A stretch of 64,000 nucleotides of DNA from Straminergon stramineum (GCA_963920665.1 OY987269.1:12650501-12714500), one strand, 5' to 3'. Positions 37,421 through 50,170 are shown, counted from the stretch's first letter. Made by a program: numbers and translations. Notes: generated by a model from the sequence alone, not told the origin.

Positions 37421-38275
37421 CTACAATGTGAGGTTAAGTGAACAAACAATACACTAATCATTTTTTGATGATTTCTTGTGCAATGAAGAAATTTTTTTAC
37501 TTGAAATCCAAATGGTGAAAAATTAGAGACAAACATTTGGAATGTATTGAAAAATTTTCATAAATGTTGACTTCCTAGATTGTAAGACAATAGGGCTTGA
37601 AGTTAAAAGAAAATGCTTTTTCTTGAAACCACCTCGATGTAGCTAACAAAGTTTGACTCTTCTCAAAATGTGATTGGAGAACTAAATTTTTTTGGTTTTT
37701 TTCTGGAAGGGGTGGGGATTGTATGTGATATTTTATTAATTATATACATGCCAAATTTCAAAAGTTTATGAGAGTTTAGCAAAAGATGCTCAAATTGCTT
37801 GAGTTGCCCCTAAAATTCAAAGCTTTTGATCTATGCATCCAATAAGAAAAAAATATATATTCTTACTAAAGGGGAGGGGCATGTTTACACCTTGTGTCAA
37901 AATTTTGTGAAAATCGGACACAAATTGACTTTGTAGGAACCTACTTGGGATTGTAATTGTCCATTCAATGAATGATTGTCCTTCAAGGGATAAAGCAATT
38001 GCCCCTAATTTTCACCCTTATTAGAAAGTGAGCAATGAAAATTCTTGATAAAGAAAATTCTAAGAAAAACTATTACCAATGATGAATCTTAGGGAGCCCA
38101 ATGATTATCACTTTAAATATTCATTATTATCTAGGCAACCAAAAAATACAAGCAACTTAGGATTGGACTATGAGAGTCTTCTTTTGGTTGCCAATAAAAT
38201 CCAACCTAAATTAAAACAACCTTGGGTTCCCTTAGTTTTTTCAAATAAAAATTAAGGCAACCACACTAATATGTA
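37421..38275. other. AT-rich intergenic sequence
   Basis: No gene or bounded element was recognised. Confidence 0.5.
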
Positions 38276-38278
38276 TAA

Positions 38279-38701
38279 GAGCATCCATAGTGCAACCTTA
38301 GCAAGCAAGCTATGTATTGCAAATGGTAGGGCATTCTATGAGGCCCACACAATGTGAGGTTTTTTTGGGACAAATAGACCCAATGCAAAGTTAACAATCC
38401 AAACCTTAAAAAGGAGAGGAAAAGATTCTACCATGAAGAAAGACTTTTTATGCAAACAAGGAAAGGTTGACTTTATTGGCACACATAACAATGTAAGAAA
38501 AGATACAATAAGAATAAATTCTTGTATTGTGAGTCATGTCATGGGCCCTTCATTTTTAGACAAATTGCCAAGTTTGAGAAGGATAATGACCGGCCCGGGA
38601 ATAAAGAGAGCCCAATGCCAATTGCATTGGGGAGTGATTTTTTGGAGTTGACCTCTATTAGGCCATTACCGTCTTGGAACCCGGGAGCATTGTAGATGCT
38701 C
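38279..38701. mobile_element. PIF/Harbinger-like MITE, 423 bp
   Basis: Ends GAGCATCCATAGTGC and, inverted on the right, GAGCATCTACAATGC. TAA flanks both sides (38276-38278 and 38702-38704). Immediately to the right, at 38705, a second GAGCATCTACAATG end begins. This makes a near-perfect palindrome across the boundary and suggests a second, abutting element or insertion into the end of a relative. The ORF at 38433-38651 is inside the element and is not taken as a gene. Confidence 0.75.
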
Positions 38702-38704
38702 TAA

Positions 38705-39000
38705 GAGCATCTACAATGTTCCTTACAACAAGCACAATATTGGCATTGTGCTGAGTGGAGGTTTATTTCTATTTAAAATTGCACTCCAATGCAATAGTCA
38801 TTGGGGCCTCCAATTCCACGGCCTCAATATGCAACCACCTAGGACCGGCTAATTTGCAAAATGTGAAAGGCTTGTCTTTTCAAGCATTGGTATGTGTGCT
38901 AATGAATTCAACCTTCCCTTATTTCCATGAAAGTCTTTTTTAATATAGATTCATTTCTTTCTTTCTTTTTATAAATACAAAAAAGTCTACTTGACGTTTG
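38705..39000. mobile_element. Probable truncated second Harbinger-like MITE
   Basis: Begins with the same terminal motif GAGCATCTACAATG directly after the TAA shared with the 38279-38701 element. Internal similarity in inverted orientation is suggested by CAATGC..ATTGCATTGG-type segments. No matching right end was found. Confidence 0.4.
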
Positions 39001-41607
39001 GAATGCCAGCTTTGCAATGGGTCAATTTTTACAAAGAGAAAATCAGCACTGTGCGAGCCTCGCGGAATGACCCACCATTTGCCGTTACAGGGCTTGTATG
39101 CAGGGTATACACTACAGATGCCGTAAGGATCTCAGATGAGAATAGATTACAGTGGCTTCGTTAATGCAATTAAATCTCACCAAAGAATCAGAGTTAATGC
39201 TTAAAATTTCACCGTCCCACACCTCATATTTACCTGTAGTGGTTATATTATGACCGAAGGCAAATTATGGTCTAAGCAATTCCACTGTAAGAAGCTGGTT
39301 TTCACTGTACAGTTAATGTCCATGATGCGAGGCAGGTCTAACAAAAGTCCACAACATAAGTTACCTGAATATCCGTTGCCAACGCTACACCAATTCAGAA
39401 TCTTCACCATCCGTTCCAAGATATATTTGGGTCCCAGTTTGTGGGATTAGGGAAAAGACAACTCAGGTAATGTTCCTAATATACACCCGTAGATATTACA
39501 AATATATTACTAATATGACTGAGTAGGAAAAAGATTTCTAACACGACTAATATACCCGTCGGTGTTGCAATTTATAACGCTGTAAACACTATGGAGTATG
39601 GAGGCCAACTCGACTGAAAAATTTGAAGCCCGTTCGAACTTGCAACTTTCAAGATCTGCAAATTTCAGAATTTTGCAAGGGGAATCTACGGTACGGCTCA
39701 GCAGGCTCCGAGATTGTATTGTACAATCTGCAACTAGCAATCTGCTACTGTGGAGCTTAATGTTGGGTGGAAATCAAATAATCCACAGTTCAACACAGAA
39801 AGGCAAAAAGACTGCAAGTTGACTTCCAGCTCTGGTCCCAATCTAACTCCTTCCATAGCTGAATGTCATGAAGTCACATGCCGCCTGAGATTGGCAGCAA
39901 GTCAGATCCCACATGCCTGGTTAACAAAACTAGCGCCACTACCGAAAAGTCAAACTCCCGTACCATGCACACAAACCAAAACCAGATGATTCAAGGCGAT
40001 CAGTTCGATCACAATGAGCCGTGCCGTGACACTCATCAAACTAGTGCCAGTTTTTTGGGGTTTTTATTTTTGAACAAATGGAGAACCCATTGCAACTAGA
40101 GACATTTTAACCCGAACTCCAATACAGTACCGTATTCAACAGCAGAAATAATATGGACAGACACACAAGGCAACACAACGACAGGGAAATACAGTACAAT
40201 GACAACAGACCACGACGTTCGTGAGTGTTATTTCAGACTTAAAGCTTGTAACAATAGTTACTACCTGAAATTAACTCCGAAAGACTAAAAGCTTGAAGCT
40301 ACTATTACTAACAGAAAATAACACCGAAAGACTAAAAGTTCGTAACTATTATCAGGGAATAACACCGACAGGCTAGAAGATGCACCCATTATTACAACCT
40401 GAAAACGGCACACGAAGACTCGCATCCAGTGACAACTACAGGTAAAAACTGAAAGCAATAGAGAGCGCTTGAAATTATTACAAACTACAAGTCCGCATTC
40501 AATCCCGATCAATTCTATTAAGGAAAAACTCAGACAGACATCACAACGCAAAGCATCTAAAAAAAATCAAAACATGCAAACTGAGATCGAACAGGCAAGT
40601 CCAAATTCCATTCGATGAAATCATCTAGACATCCAATCAAAAAGTCCACTAAACTAGGTACCATCTATGTCAAGTTGGGTACACTACTCGAAAGAAAGGC
40701 ACGACAGTTAACTCACTCTAGTTCGATGAACGCGAACTGCGATACAGTACTCAACAGAAGCAATCATATGCACATGAACGCAAGGGGAATTGCAAACCCA
40801 ACGCAAGACAGGGGAATAGAACGCAACGCAAATATCACGAGAGCTTTGTATGCTGATTACAGGGTCCAAAATCCACAAAGCTGTCGGTCAAGGACGACAG
40901 GATTGGCGCATGCATCGAACAACGTGCTGCTTGCCACTAAATGCTGAAAGAAATCAAGGGAGGGACAATGTCGGAACCAAGTCAATGCCCGAACCACTAC
41001 CCGGGCTGCGCGGGGCTGAAACCGAGCACACAAAACTCACACGCACTTCATCAAACGAAGGGCAACAAATGCTCACGATCCTTCCTCGGAAACATTCCAT
41101 CCAGGACCGTGTGTGTGCGCAGCCACAGCACCACGCAGGGAGGGCCATCAGTGGTGGTTCGCTCTTGACTCGTCTCCTACCTCCACTCACCGTCTTTGTA
41201 TGTCTGTCTGTCTGACTGTAGAGTATAATCCGAATTGTAATGGGCCTGAAAATTAATCGTAACTAAAATGGCGTCTTCGATGAGTCCTGATCGATACAAA
41301 CTCCGGACGATGCCTGCATAATTGCATGATATTCTGGGAACTACCTCCTCCTTCCCCCTGAGGAGCGCTCAAGACCACGCTCAATGTGAGATAACACACA
41401 ATCTTGAAGGCTCCTCAAAACCCAGCGGCGGCACTCTGCTGCGTCCACCACCACAAGTGAAAAATATCACCATGTGTGGTAGACCAGCAGAGCACCTTCA
41501 CCTCCTAAAACACCCATGCCCGTCATATGACTACCGAAGGGAAGAAGACCCAGCTGATCGGGACACCCTGCGCACCACCAACACGCGGGCTGAAGCCCCA
41601 CAATGCG
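39001..41607. other. Region downstream of the HD-Zip IV gene
   Basis: From about 39.0 kb the GC content rises towards the gene. The part nearest the stop codon (about 40.4-41.6 kb) is probably 3' untranslated sequence of the minus-strand HD-Zip gene, but the transcript end cannot be fixed. Small ORFs on both strands (39250-41215) have no family features. A TCTG simple repeat lies near 41200-41213. Confidence 0.4.
40241..40420. repeat. Four-copy tandem repeat, unit 41-47 bp
   Basis: Units begin AAAGCTTGTAAC (40241), AAAAGCTTGAAGC (40287), AAAAGTTCGTAAC (40334) and AGAAGATGCACCC (40375). Each ends in CGAAAGACT, CGACAGGCT or CGAAGACT. The array lies about 1.2 kb past the HD-Zip stop codon, possibly within its 3' flank or UTR. 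Confidence 0.75.
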
Positions 41608-44001
41608 CTACGCGTCCTCCACCAGCAGCGCCGACTTGATGCGCTGCACGGTGCAAGAAATCAGGTTGTTCACCGTCGCCACGGATTCAAGCGAAAGACG
41701 AGCCGACGGGATGCTGCTCACCAGGATCTGGAACGCCACAGTCAACAAAGAACCGCCACTGCCGCGGCCGGACTCGGCGCTCATCTGACCGCTGGACTGG
41801 TCACCGCTGGGGCCGTCCGGCAGGATGGCGAAGCCCGACGGAAGAAGAGCCACGTACGCAGGATCGCCGCCCTGAAGCACCAAATTCATCGCCGGAATGT
41901 CCACCGGCGCGTAGATCACCAAAGAACCCGAAGCGTCCGTGCAGCTCTCCTGCAAAATCAGCATGTTGCTCTGCGAAGAGTTCATGGCGTTCACGCGAAG
42001 CAAGGACACGCTGTTGCCCGGGTCCTGACCCTTCGCGATGTGCGCCATCTCCGTCACCATGCCGCCGTTCGACAAAATGTCCCACTCGCTGCGGAGACGC
42101 TCGTCGCGCAAAAACTGAAACACACGCGCGGGAGAAACAGGGAGCCACATCGAAGTCGCAGCGCTCAGAACGATCCCGTGGGGTTCACCCGGGTTGTCCA
42201 CGCTCTTGCGGGTCATCACGCGCACGTCCTCGTCGCCGCTGCCCGAAAGAGTCGTCCACGTGTGCACCGTCGACGCACTCACGCCCGCGCAGAAGTTGTT
42301 CGTCATACGCTGCGCCAGCTTCAGCATGCTACGACGACCGCTCGCGCTCGGCACACCGCCCAGGTCACGGGAGGCGATGTTGCTCGCCAGAAGGCTCGCC
42401 AGACGCTCACATTGACGCTGCAGGGTCGACAGCCAGCGCTGCGCACCGAAAGCCAGACCGGTGTTCACAAGCTCACGGTACATCCGATGCACGGCGCGAT
42501 CGTCGTACTCCATGTGCTCCACGCACGTCACCTTCGCGTACCCGTTCGGCGTGTCCTGGATCAGCACACCCGAAGGACGACGACGACAACGCATCAGCGA
42601 CGGAGGCGGGTTGTCACGCAGAGAATCCACCGACACGTCCACCACGGCCCACACGCCCTCCGCGTGCTGCTTGCAGTAACGCAAAAAGTAAACCTCGCGC
42701 GTCGGAACCAGCGGAGACAGAACCTGAAGCTCCGCGTACATCAGCTGCAGCGCTCCGTTGCGGTTGCTCGGCACGCCCGTCGACAAAACGTCCACCGTCA
42801 GCGCACGAGACACCATGCACGGGAACATGTCCATCCACTGCGTCGCGTCCATCAGCGTCTCCACCAAACTCACGCCGTTCATCATCACCAAAGCCGTCTC
42901 GCGCGTCGCCTCCGTCTTCAGACCCACCGGACGCAGGCCGATCCCCTGCGGAAACTGACGCAAGTACTCGTCGTAGTTCAGCTGCTCGCGAAGCCCGCTG
43001 CCGTCGCCCAGGCTCACCCACAGAGGCTCCTCCGACTGCGCCATGCGCACCAGCTCCTCCATCGCCATCACAGCCAGCTCCACCACCATCGGCTTCTCCG
43101 CCTCCGTCAGACCACCAGGCCTCGTCGCCACATCCGCCACGCTCGGACCGGCCATCAGTTCCAGGTTACCACCACCGGCCTGCAACCCAGGGAAGCTGCT
43201 CCCGCCCACTTGCAAGTCCAGCGACGAGCTCGGCAGACCCAGAGGCAGCATCGGTGTGATGGGACGACCCAGGTACTTGGCCGCCAGGGCAGACACGCGA
43301 TCCAGCTCCTCCTTCAGACGACCGTTCTCGATCCGAAGCTGCTGCTCGTCGAACGACATCTCACCCACCGTCGCCGGACCGCCGCAATGCGGGCACTGAG
43401 GATTCTTCAAAGCCTCGCGCAAAATCAAGTTCTCGTTGCGCTGCTTCTCGTTCTCCGCGCGCAGCATCGAATTCTCGGCGCGCTCGGTGTGCGCCTTCAT
43501 CTGCGTTCGACGGTTCTGGAACCAGAACTTCACCTGACGCGGCTCTAGACCCAAGTCCTTGCTCAGCTGCTGACGCTGCTTGTCGTCCGGGTGCGGGCAC
43601 TCCTTGAACAGCATCTCCATCTCCTGAATCTGACGCGGCGTGTGACGATGGTAACGCTTCTTACGAGGCGGGTGGTCGGGGTCCTGGTCGTCGTCCGACG
43701 CGCCCTCCATGTTGTCGCTGCCCGAACGGGACCCGTACTCCTGTTCCTCTTTGTTGCGCTGCTGCTGCTGCTGTAGTAACTGGTCGCTCTCGGCCGTCTG
43801 GCTGCCGTCACGAGTGGGGGGCGCCAGTGACAACGAGGGCGACGTGTAGTGCTTGGGGGGCGGGCGCGACATGGCCAGAGGGGGAATGGGGCGAGGGGGT
43901 GCCATCGCTCCTGTGGGCATGCCACCCAGCTCGCCGCCGAAGCCCAGCCCCAGATTGCCGTTCGACGGCGACACTTGCACGGTGACTCCGCCCAGCCTCA
44001 T
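41608..44001 (-). CDS. Class IV HD-Zip (HD-START) transcription factor, 797 aa
   Basis: A nuclear DNA-binding regulator; in seed plants this class (GL2, ATML1, PDF2) controls epidermal identity through L1-box promoters. Order of parts: Gly/Pro-rich N-terminus with a Gln run near 77-81; acidic stretch 97-109; homeodomain about 112-171 with [10 protein letters not shown] and the recognition-helix WFQNRR at 160-165; loop-interrupted leucine zipper about 172-240 with CPHCGG at 203-208, the class IV hallmark; START domain about 303-534, opening with [20 protein letters not shown]; then the START-adjacent domain to the end, including RMTNNFC and the WDILSNGG motif. Length fits the family. The reading frame is uninterrupted over 2394 bases, whereas angiosperm members usually have several introns, so this may be a retrocopy or a lineage that lost introns. 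It is GC-rich in an AT-rich neighbourhood. No frameshift or stop is seen, so it appears functional. The paralogue or species cannot be named. Confidence 0.95.
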   Translation of the reverse strand: MRLGGVTVQVSPSNGNLGLGFGGELGGMPTGAMAPPRPIPPLAMSRPPPKHYTSPSLSLAPPTRDGSQTAESDQLLQQQQQRNKEEQEYGSRSGSDNMEGASDDDQDPDHPPRKKRYHRHTPRQIQEMEMLFKECPHPDDKQRQQLSKDLGLEPRQVKFWFQNRRTQMKAHTERAENSMLRAENEKQRNENLILREALKNPQCPHCGGPATVGEMSFDEQQLRIENGRLKEELDRVSALAAKYLGRPITPMLPLGLPSSSLDLQVGGSSFPGLQAGGGNLELMAGPSVADVATRPGGLTEAEKPMVVELAVMAMEELVRMAQSEEPLWVSLGDGSGLREQLNYDEYLRQFPQGIGLRPVGLKTEATRETALVMMNGVSLVETLMDATQWMDMFPCMVSRALTVDVLSTGVPSNRNGALQLMYAELQVLSPLVPTREVYFLRYCKQHAEGVWAVVDVSVDSLRDNPPPSLMRCRRRPSGVLIQDTPNGYAKVTCVEHMEYDDRAVHRMYRELVNTGLAFGAQRWLSTLQRQCERLASLLASNIASRDLGGVPSASGRRSMLKLAQRMTNNFCAGVSASTVHTWTTLSGSGDEDVRVMTRKSVDNPGEPHGIVLSAATSMWLPVSPARVFQFLRDERLRSEWDILSNGGMVTEMAHIAKGQDPGNSVSLLRVNAMNSSQSNMLILQESCTDASGSLVIYAPVDIPAMNLVLQGGDPAYVALLPSGFAILPDGPSGDQSSGQMSAESGRGSGGSLLTVAFQILVSSIPSARLSLESVATVNNLISCTVQRIKSALLVEDA

Positions 44002-44057
44002 ACCCCGCTGCTCCGCTGCGCTTGACGCTTGCCCCTGCGACCTGTACCCTCCGGCAT
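43998..44057 (-). promoter_or_regulatory. Upstream ORF 2 in the HD-Zip leader, overlapping the start codon
   Basis: An ATG at 44057 opens 19 codons ([12 protein letters not shown] and on to SSGV) and ends in TGA at 44000-43998. The TGA overlaps the main ATG as ATGA. If the leader is unspliced here, translation of this uORF would end on the main start codon, a coupled arrangement. Function is inferred. Confidence 0.5.
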
Positions 44058-44059
44058 TC

Positions 44060-44074
44060 CTAATCGGCGACCAT
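44060..44074 (-). promoter_or_regulatory. Upstream ORF 1 in the HD-Zip leader (four codons)
   Basis: ATG at 44074 reads M-V-A-D and stops with TAG at 44062-44060, just two bases before uORF 2. Significant only if the region is in the mature leader. Confidence 0.4.
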
Positions 44075-46100
44075 GTTGAGAAACCTCGGCTCTCCCTCCC
44101 CTCTCCTTTTCAGGACTTGACGATGCTAATGGAGATGCTGATGGAGATTCTTCAGCTCACTTTTCACCACTGAGGCGTTTGAGGTTCCTGACCGCGAATA
44201 AGCTTCGATATCACAGTTGTCGAGATATACTTTGAGCTGCTGCAGTAGCCGCGAGCAGTACGACCTCCTCCGCTGTTTGGGAATGATACATAAACTTGCA
44301 CTTGTTCGATCTTCTCACGGAATAAAACTGATCGATAAGTAGTAACCGACTTTCCCCGCGGCCACCGTCGTATGTACCCGTGACATGTAAGAGAATGGAC
44401 AGTTCAGTCCCGCTCCTATGAAGATAAGGAAAATATTATTTACTGAGTCAGAAGTTAGTCGTGACGTTGCAAGGGACGGGAAGAATAAACACTTTAAGCA
44501 TGGTTGATAGAAAGAAAGAATCAAAAAAAGGTCATCTCAAGAGAAGGGAAGGAAGACAGTAGCGAGAGCAAGGGACTGGAGAGAAGAGGGAGGCAATGCC
44601 CAGCGACGGAAGGACGGTAGGACGGACGCCGAGGTCTCTTGCTGCCACTGTGTTGCTGTGCCTCCCGCCCTCTCTCGGACAGTCCGAAGAAAAGGAAAGA
44701 GAGAGAAGCTCCGCAGTTGGGTCCGACTGAATCTCCTCTCTCTCTCGTTTTCTCCCTCTCGACACGGCAACCTCCCTACGTCGCCAACGAGTCCAGCTCG
44801 ACCAAAACCCCTCTACCCTAACCCACGTCTCCCCTAACCCAACCCTGATCGACGACACCAGATACACGCCTCTCTCGCCACGTATCAATTAGTATCCAGC
44901 TCCTATTTCACCACGCTACTGCCGCGACGCTGAGCAGGACACGAAGACCCCACTTTGAACACTACAAGTCAGTCGAGCGAACGAGATATTCAATCGCTAC
45001 CGTCAACGATGAGCGTGGTCAGCTCGCACACCACACGCAAACCAGCTGCACACCAGAAGAAAATGAATAATATAAGAATACAAAACACAAACCAGTACCC
45101 AGAGCTCCAGTCCACCCGACCTCAGCTAACGAGCTGCACAGAAGCTCCCACACCACAACCTCGAAACCCAGCAAGTCACAAACGAGATAAGGACCGCAAC
45201 TGCTCAGTCCCAACCATCAACCTCCAGTACTTCGCCGCCTGATCTATCGACACATCAAACTCGATCAGTGTCCGTCTAGAACTGCGAGAACTGGTGCCAC
45301 CGAAGTTCTGGGACCTCTATGTTAGCCAAGACGCAGAGGGAGCCCCAGCAGAAGGGGAAGACGAGCAGAGAACTGAAGGGGAGACCGGGGGAGTGAAGGA
45401 TATGGCGCATTGAATGCAGGCGCGCAAAGGGGGACTGCAATCGCCAAGGTGAGAAAAGAAAGCAGCAGTGGCAGCAGGTGAGCTCATCAATGCAGCTGCG
45501 CACTCCGGCGATGGATGAAAATTAGTGGAGGGGTGTTAAATAGCCTTCAGGTCCCCTGGGCCTTGAAGAAAAAGTGCCCATTTGGGGGGGGCGCTCCCGG
45601 CCATTTGGTGCACGCTTCCCTAGTTCCCCCCCGTTTCCTTTTTTTAATTTTATTGGGGGCTTTTCATTTTTTGCCCCTGCTGGTTCTGGTCTCCTCTGCT
45701 GCTGCTACCTGACATTTCAGGATGGTGTCAGGCCAGGCTCTGCTGCTGCTGCTGCTTACTGTACGTCCTTCTTTGGACTCCTCCCAGTTCCTCAGTTCCT
45801 CATCATCACTTTGCCCCCTCTTGGATTGAGAGAAAAAGACGGATGGGCGAAAACTTTGACAGTGGGTTCGGTTTGAGCTTCGTTGTATTGTTTGTAATAA
45901 TTATTCGCTTTTGGTGTTTTTTTGTTTTTCCTGAAAGTGGGAAACAAGTCGTTGTTTCATGCTGTCCGTGCAGGGTTGCACTTCGCTTTAGTTTGATTTT
46001 TATCCGATTTTCGCAATTGATTTTGGTAGAAAGTTGGTCAAGTTATGCAAGTATGATATTCATTTCTGTCAAGGTCTACTGAACAGTGCCGACCACTTTC
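44075..46100 (-). other. 5' leader and promoter region of the HD-Zip IV gene
   Basis: Moderate-GC DNA extending from the start codon to about 46.1 kb. On the coding strand it carries a GA-rich tract (complement of 44725-44765), frequent in plant leaders. A leader intron is possible but cannot be placed. ORFs here (44532-44888 minus, 45276-45503 minus, 45574-45876 plus) lack family features. A run of eight G lies near 45585-45592. Confidence 0.45.
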
Positions 46101-49100
46101 ATACATGAATAACTGAAAATGGAGAATGTCCCATATTTGGAGAATTTTTTTTTAAATGTTATATATATATATAACATTTCTTTTTTATTCTTTTATGTTC
46201 TATTTTATGTTCTTTGTTATTCTTTTATTCTTTTTTAATTATTATATATAATTGTGAGTCCAAAGTCTCTAAATTTGATGAAATTATAGATCATTGTGTA
46301 GACATGAAGAGTTTTGAACACAACATAGAGATTTTGTGAAAAGGATTGAATATGTTACATATATAAGAAAAGTTGTAGAGGTTACGCAAAAGATTATTAT
46401 TCATTGTGAAAAGTTGTGTGGACAATGTAGAAGAGCTTTGGAAAATTTAGAAATCTCCATTTGTTTCAAAAAATAAATAAATAAATTCTAAGAGTAAGTC
46501 TACCCAAAGATTGCAAAATCCACTCAATCTAGAGCATTTGTCGTGTCCCTACAAGCTTAAAGGCCCTACCTTTTCATCAGGCCACCACCAACAATTATAC
46601 AATTCCAAGGTCCAAGATGGAAAGCAAAAGACAAGATGGTATTGTTGACATCTCAATTTGTCCTTATGTATGTTCTTAAACCAAATTAGGAGTTCTTTTT
46701 TTGGTCTTCAATAAACTTTGTCATTGGAAATAGTACTACTCATACACAGTGTTAGATGTGCTATGCATGTCAAATGTAGAGGACTATGAATGTTGAAGTG
46801 TGGTGAGAAAATTTAGTTGCGGCGTGGTGTAAAAAAATGGCCAAATCTCCAACTAGTGGAACAAATGAACTCATTTGGATGCAACAAACCTCTTTCTAGG
46901 GCTATACTATTCACCTTGGTAGAGATGCTCTAATTCCAAAACTTCATAATATTTAAATTCCAAGTGTCAAATGCATGATGACAAAAAAATGGAATTCTGA
47001 AGTCAACAAGAGTGATTCTTTAGAAACAGAATTTTGAATTGCAAAAAATTGAAGCCCCAATATAATTGACAAAATTGATAGAATTTTTGTTGATTTTTTC
47101 ATCAATTATTATATAAGTTTAGATTGTCACTAAGAGCTTAGAAGTTCTATAAGAAAAAGGCTAGTGGTCGCCAATCCTTTTGTAGCCTTCAATGGCCTAG
47201 CATAGAGAGGGATTATTGGCCAATATTAATGTAAGTTAAAGTGGATTTAAATTGATTTTCATTACACATGAGTTTTGAAGGATATTAGTTACATTTTGAG
47301 ATTTTGGTGAATCATAATGTGCAATTGTCTTATTCTAATTTTCTGAACAACTTTAATGCCATTTAAATGACTCAATTCCTAGTAGTTGCTTCACATCATT
47401 TTGTGATTTTTGAAGGAAATTATTGTACTATGCAAAATTGTCTTTGAAAGCATGGGATTATAAGTCAACATATTTGTTGAGTTCAAATTTTAAAATTTTC
47501 ATCAAAACATCCAAATTTAAGAAAATAATTTGTAGGATTTTTGGAGATTGTATCCACTAGCAAGTATAGTTGGTAATACTTGTCTATACTTAAGAAAAGA
47601 GATCTCAAAAAAATTGAGATTTTTGATTCATTTCTAAGATCACAATCCCCTTATGAATTAAGTAGAAATTATCACTTTTGTAAAATTTTACCCAATGTTC
47701 TAATTTTTTTTGTCTATACATGAAGTTTAGAAAAATATTTTTTACTTTAATTTTTTGAGGATAATTTTTTTTCTTCAAGAAATTATTGAGATTTCATTTT
47801 AATATTCTTTTTCTAAAGTCTCATAATTCTTTTATTACTACCTTAATTTAGCCAAAAATCAATAACTATTTTTTACAATGCTCTATTGATCATTTTTCCT
47901 ATTCATCTTATAAAAATCATAATTCTTATGTGAGATTTGGCCTGGATGTATCCATATCAATTTGAATTCCTCATTCATATTTTCTAATGAATCAATCAAT
48001 TCATTTATCAATCCCTTGTTTTTTTAATATCAAAGTATGTCTACCACATGTCTTCTTTGAACATATGGACCACACATCTTATTATTTTTTGAAAGGGAGG
48101 TTGATTATTACAAATTTTCTTAAGAGACTAACATATCTCAATTTTATTTTTTTATTATATTTTTATAATTCATTTAAATGTTATTTAAATAACAAAGAGT
48201 ATAGATATTTAACACACATATTTTGTTAAACTTGCACTTAAATTTTGAAAACATATGTACAAAGATGAAAATTTTATTATTCAATTTTCTTCAGGAGCTA
48301 TAATTAAATGCATTTTTAAAAAGACAAGGCAATTACCTATTTTCTTTAGTTTTAATTATCAAGTTGGAAGGACAATAAAAGTATATTTATATATATCAAA
48401 AAACATTATATAAATTTGATTTTTTTATTTTAAATAAATTCAATTTCATTGGTGTTATATGGTCCAATTGTGAAAATCCTCAAATTCCTCCATTTAAAAT
48501 GCATTGCTTATATTATTTAAGTGTTTTCTCAAATACTTTGTTGTAGAAAGCCATTCTTTCATCTTCTTAATGCCTTTTGTGATTGTAGTCTTCAATTAAC
48601 TACCACTTAAACTATACAAATAGCATTCCAATTCATACACAATATTAAAGACAATAGGTTTATTTTCAAAGTCCAAATTTATTTACAAAAGGATTTTATT
48701 GGATGCTAGAATTTTTTAAACACTAATAATTTTTTTAAATTAGAATATAGAGTATTTACAAATCATCTTACTATTGGTAATGTAGTAATACAATTCACCA
48801 TTCTATACAACCACTAGTTCCAGCATCAAAGGTAATTAAAACAAGATGGTCCATTGTGGACATTTTATGCATTTTACACAATTAAGAGAGGGCTCATTGC
48901 AATCATGTAATCAAACTAAAGTCATCATTACTAAATAATTGCAATTTTAGCGACAATGAGAGTGGTGGCTACAATCAAACTTCTAAGTGAGAATGATGAG
49001 TTAGTTGGTAATGTTCACAATGAGAACTTCTACCTTTCAAGAACAAAAATATCACAAATTAAAGTGACTATGTCGATGACTTGATATTGAGCCTAAATTA

Positions 49101-49375
49101 GGTAGAGATTGTGACCATCTTAGGAGAGAAACATGCTTATTTTGTTTAAATTTTAAGTTGGTTTTGGAAAGTGAGGTAACTCTTGTGGACTATTTGGATA
49201 ATACACTTTCAATATTCTTGATATTTTCATTCTTTATTGAAAAGTTACAATTTCAATTGATATTGTCTTTTAATACTTTTCAATATGTGAGAAATTAAAA
49301 AATTAAACCATCACTAGAGGCAAGGCACCCATTTACCCACAATAGAGTCATCTTCTTTAGTTCCTAAAACACTAA
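46101..49375. other. AT-rich intergenic sequence
   Basis: A short TA repeat near 46162-46175 forms a palindrome (TTATATATATATATAAC). No gene was recognised over the 3.3 kb. Confidence 0.5.
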
Positions 49376-49760
49376 AGCCCCCTTTACAGGACAAATGCAA
49401 TTCCAGGTAAGTTCTTTTGATCTCAATTTTTTAAGTGAATCTCTTGAATTTTATGAGTAGGAAAACATATCAACATTTGAAGAATACAATATTTATTTCA
49501 TTTAGTGTTTGACTACAAGAGCAATGCCACTTTAAGTACAAAATGCATGAGTTTGGTCAACAAAATTTTAAAAATAATAATATTAATACTTTGTTTCCCA
49601 TAAAAATGTATTTAATGTCTACATTAAAAGCTTTTATTCAATCAATATAGATTAGTGTTGTAAAAGTTATGAAGAATTTGGTTTGTAAACAATCAAAATA
49701 TCTTTATAAAAATAAAAAATAAAAAATCAATTTTGAAATCAATTTTGACAAGTTTTGAAA
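49376..49760 (+). repeat. Diverged fragment related to P1
   Basis: Collinear with the left part of P1 (14798-15160): CCCCTTTACAGGACAAATG, GGTAAGTTCTTTTGATCTCA, CAATATTTATTTCATTTAG and GTTGTAAAAGTTATGAA. The TTAA/CCCC end is degraded and the right end is absent. Confidence 0.6.
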
Positions 49761-49987
49761 AATGATGTTCATCAATACACCTATAACATACAACAAAAGG
49801 TAGCGATGTAGTGACAAAAAGAAGGAAGTGGTTAGGGTTGTGTCACCTAAGAAGCATTAAGGTTTATCTCAATCTTGAAAAGCCTTAAACAATGACCAAT
49901 TTCTACATCATTTGCATCAATAGAAGGTTAGTTTCGATATTGGTTTAATGTTGTTTTAATACAAGGGGGCAAATGTTCTTAATACTA

Positions 49988-50170
49988 CAATAGAACCTCT
50001 CTAAAGTAATAAGGCTTGGTCTGGGTTCACGATATATTATATTAGAGAGGTTGTTATATTAGAGAAGGTACCAATGACATTTTTATGAAATCCAAGTTGG
50101 GACCAAGAAATCAATATTACCTTAGAGAGGTTATTACTTTGGAGAGTACTATTTTAGAGAAGTTCTATTG
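49988..50170. mobile_element. pogo/Emigrant-like MITE, 183 bp
   Basis: Inverted ends CAATAGAACCTCTCTAAAGT and, on the other side, CAATAGAACTTCTCTAAAAT, flanked by TA on both sides (49986-49987 and 50171-50172). Sub-terminal repeats of the TTAGAGAGGTT type occur on both sides. The pattern resembles Emigrant-type elements (ACCTCTATAAATTAATA), known to be moved by pogo-like transposases in Arabidopsis. No coding capacity. Confidence 0.8.

Noticed and set aside
39250..41215. Several 60-120 codon ORFs downstream of the HD-Zip gene
   Set aside because: No motifs, mixed strands and frames; the region fits UTR or intergenic DNA better.
41527..43548. 673-codon open frame on the + strand
   Set aside because: It lies antisense to the HD-Zip IV gene; its translation is dominated by H, R, T, Q and L from complementing GC-rich codons, and it has no domain. 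It is a shadow of high GC3.
46519..46935. Possible third Harbinger-like MITE (TAGAGCATTTG .. AGATGCTCTAA)
   Set aside because: The end similarity is short and the flanking trinucleotides do not match, so boundaries are not supported.
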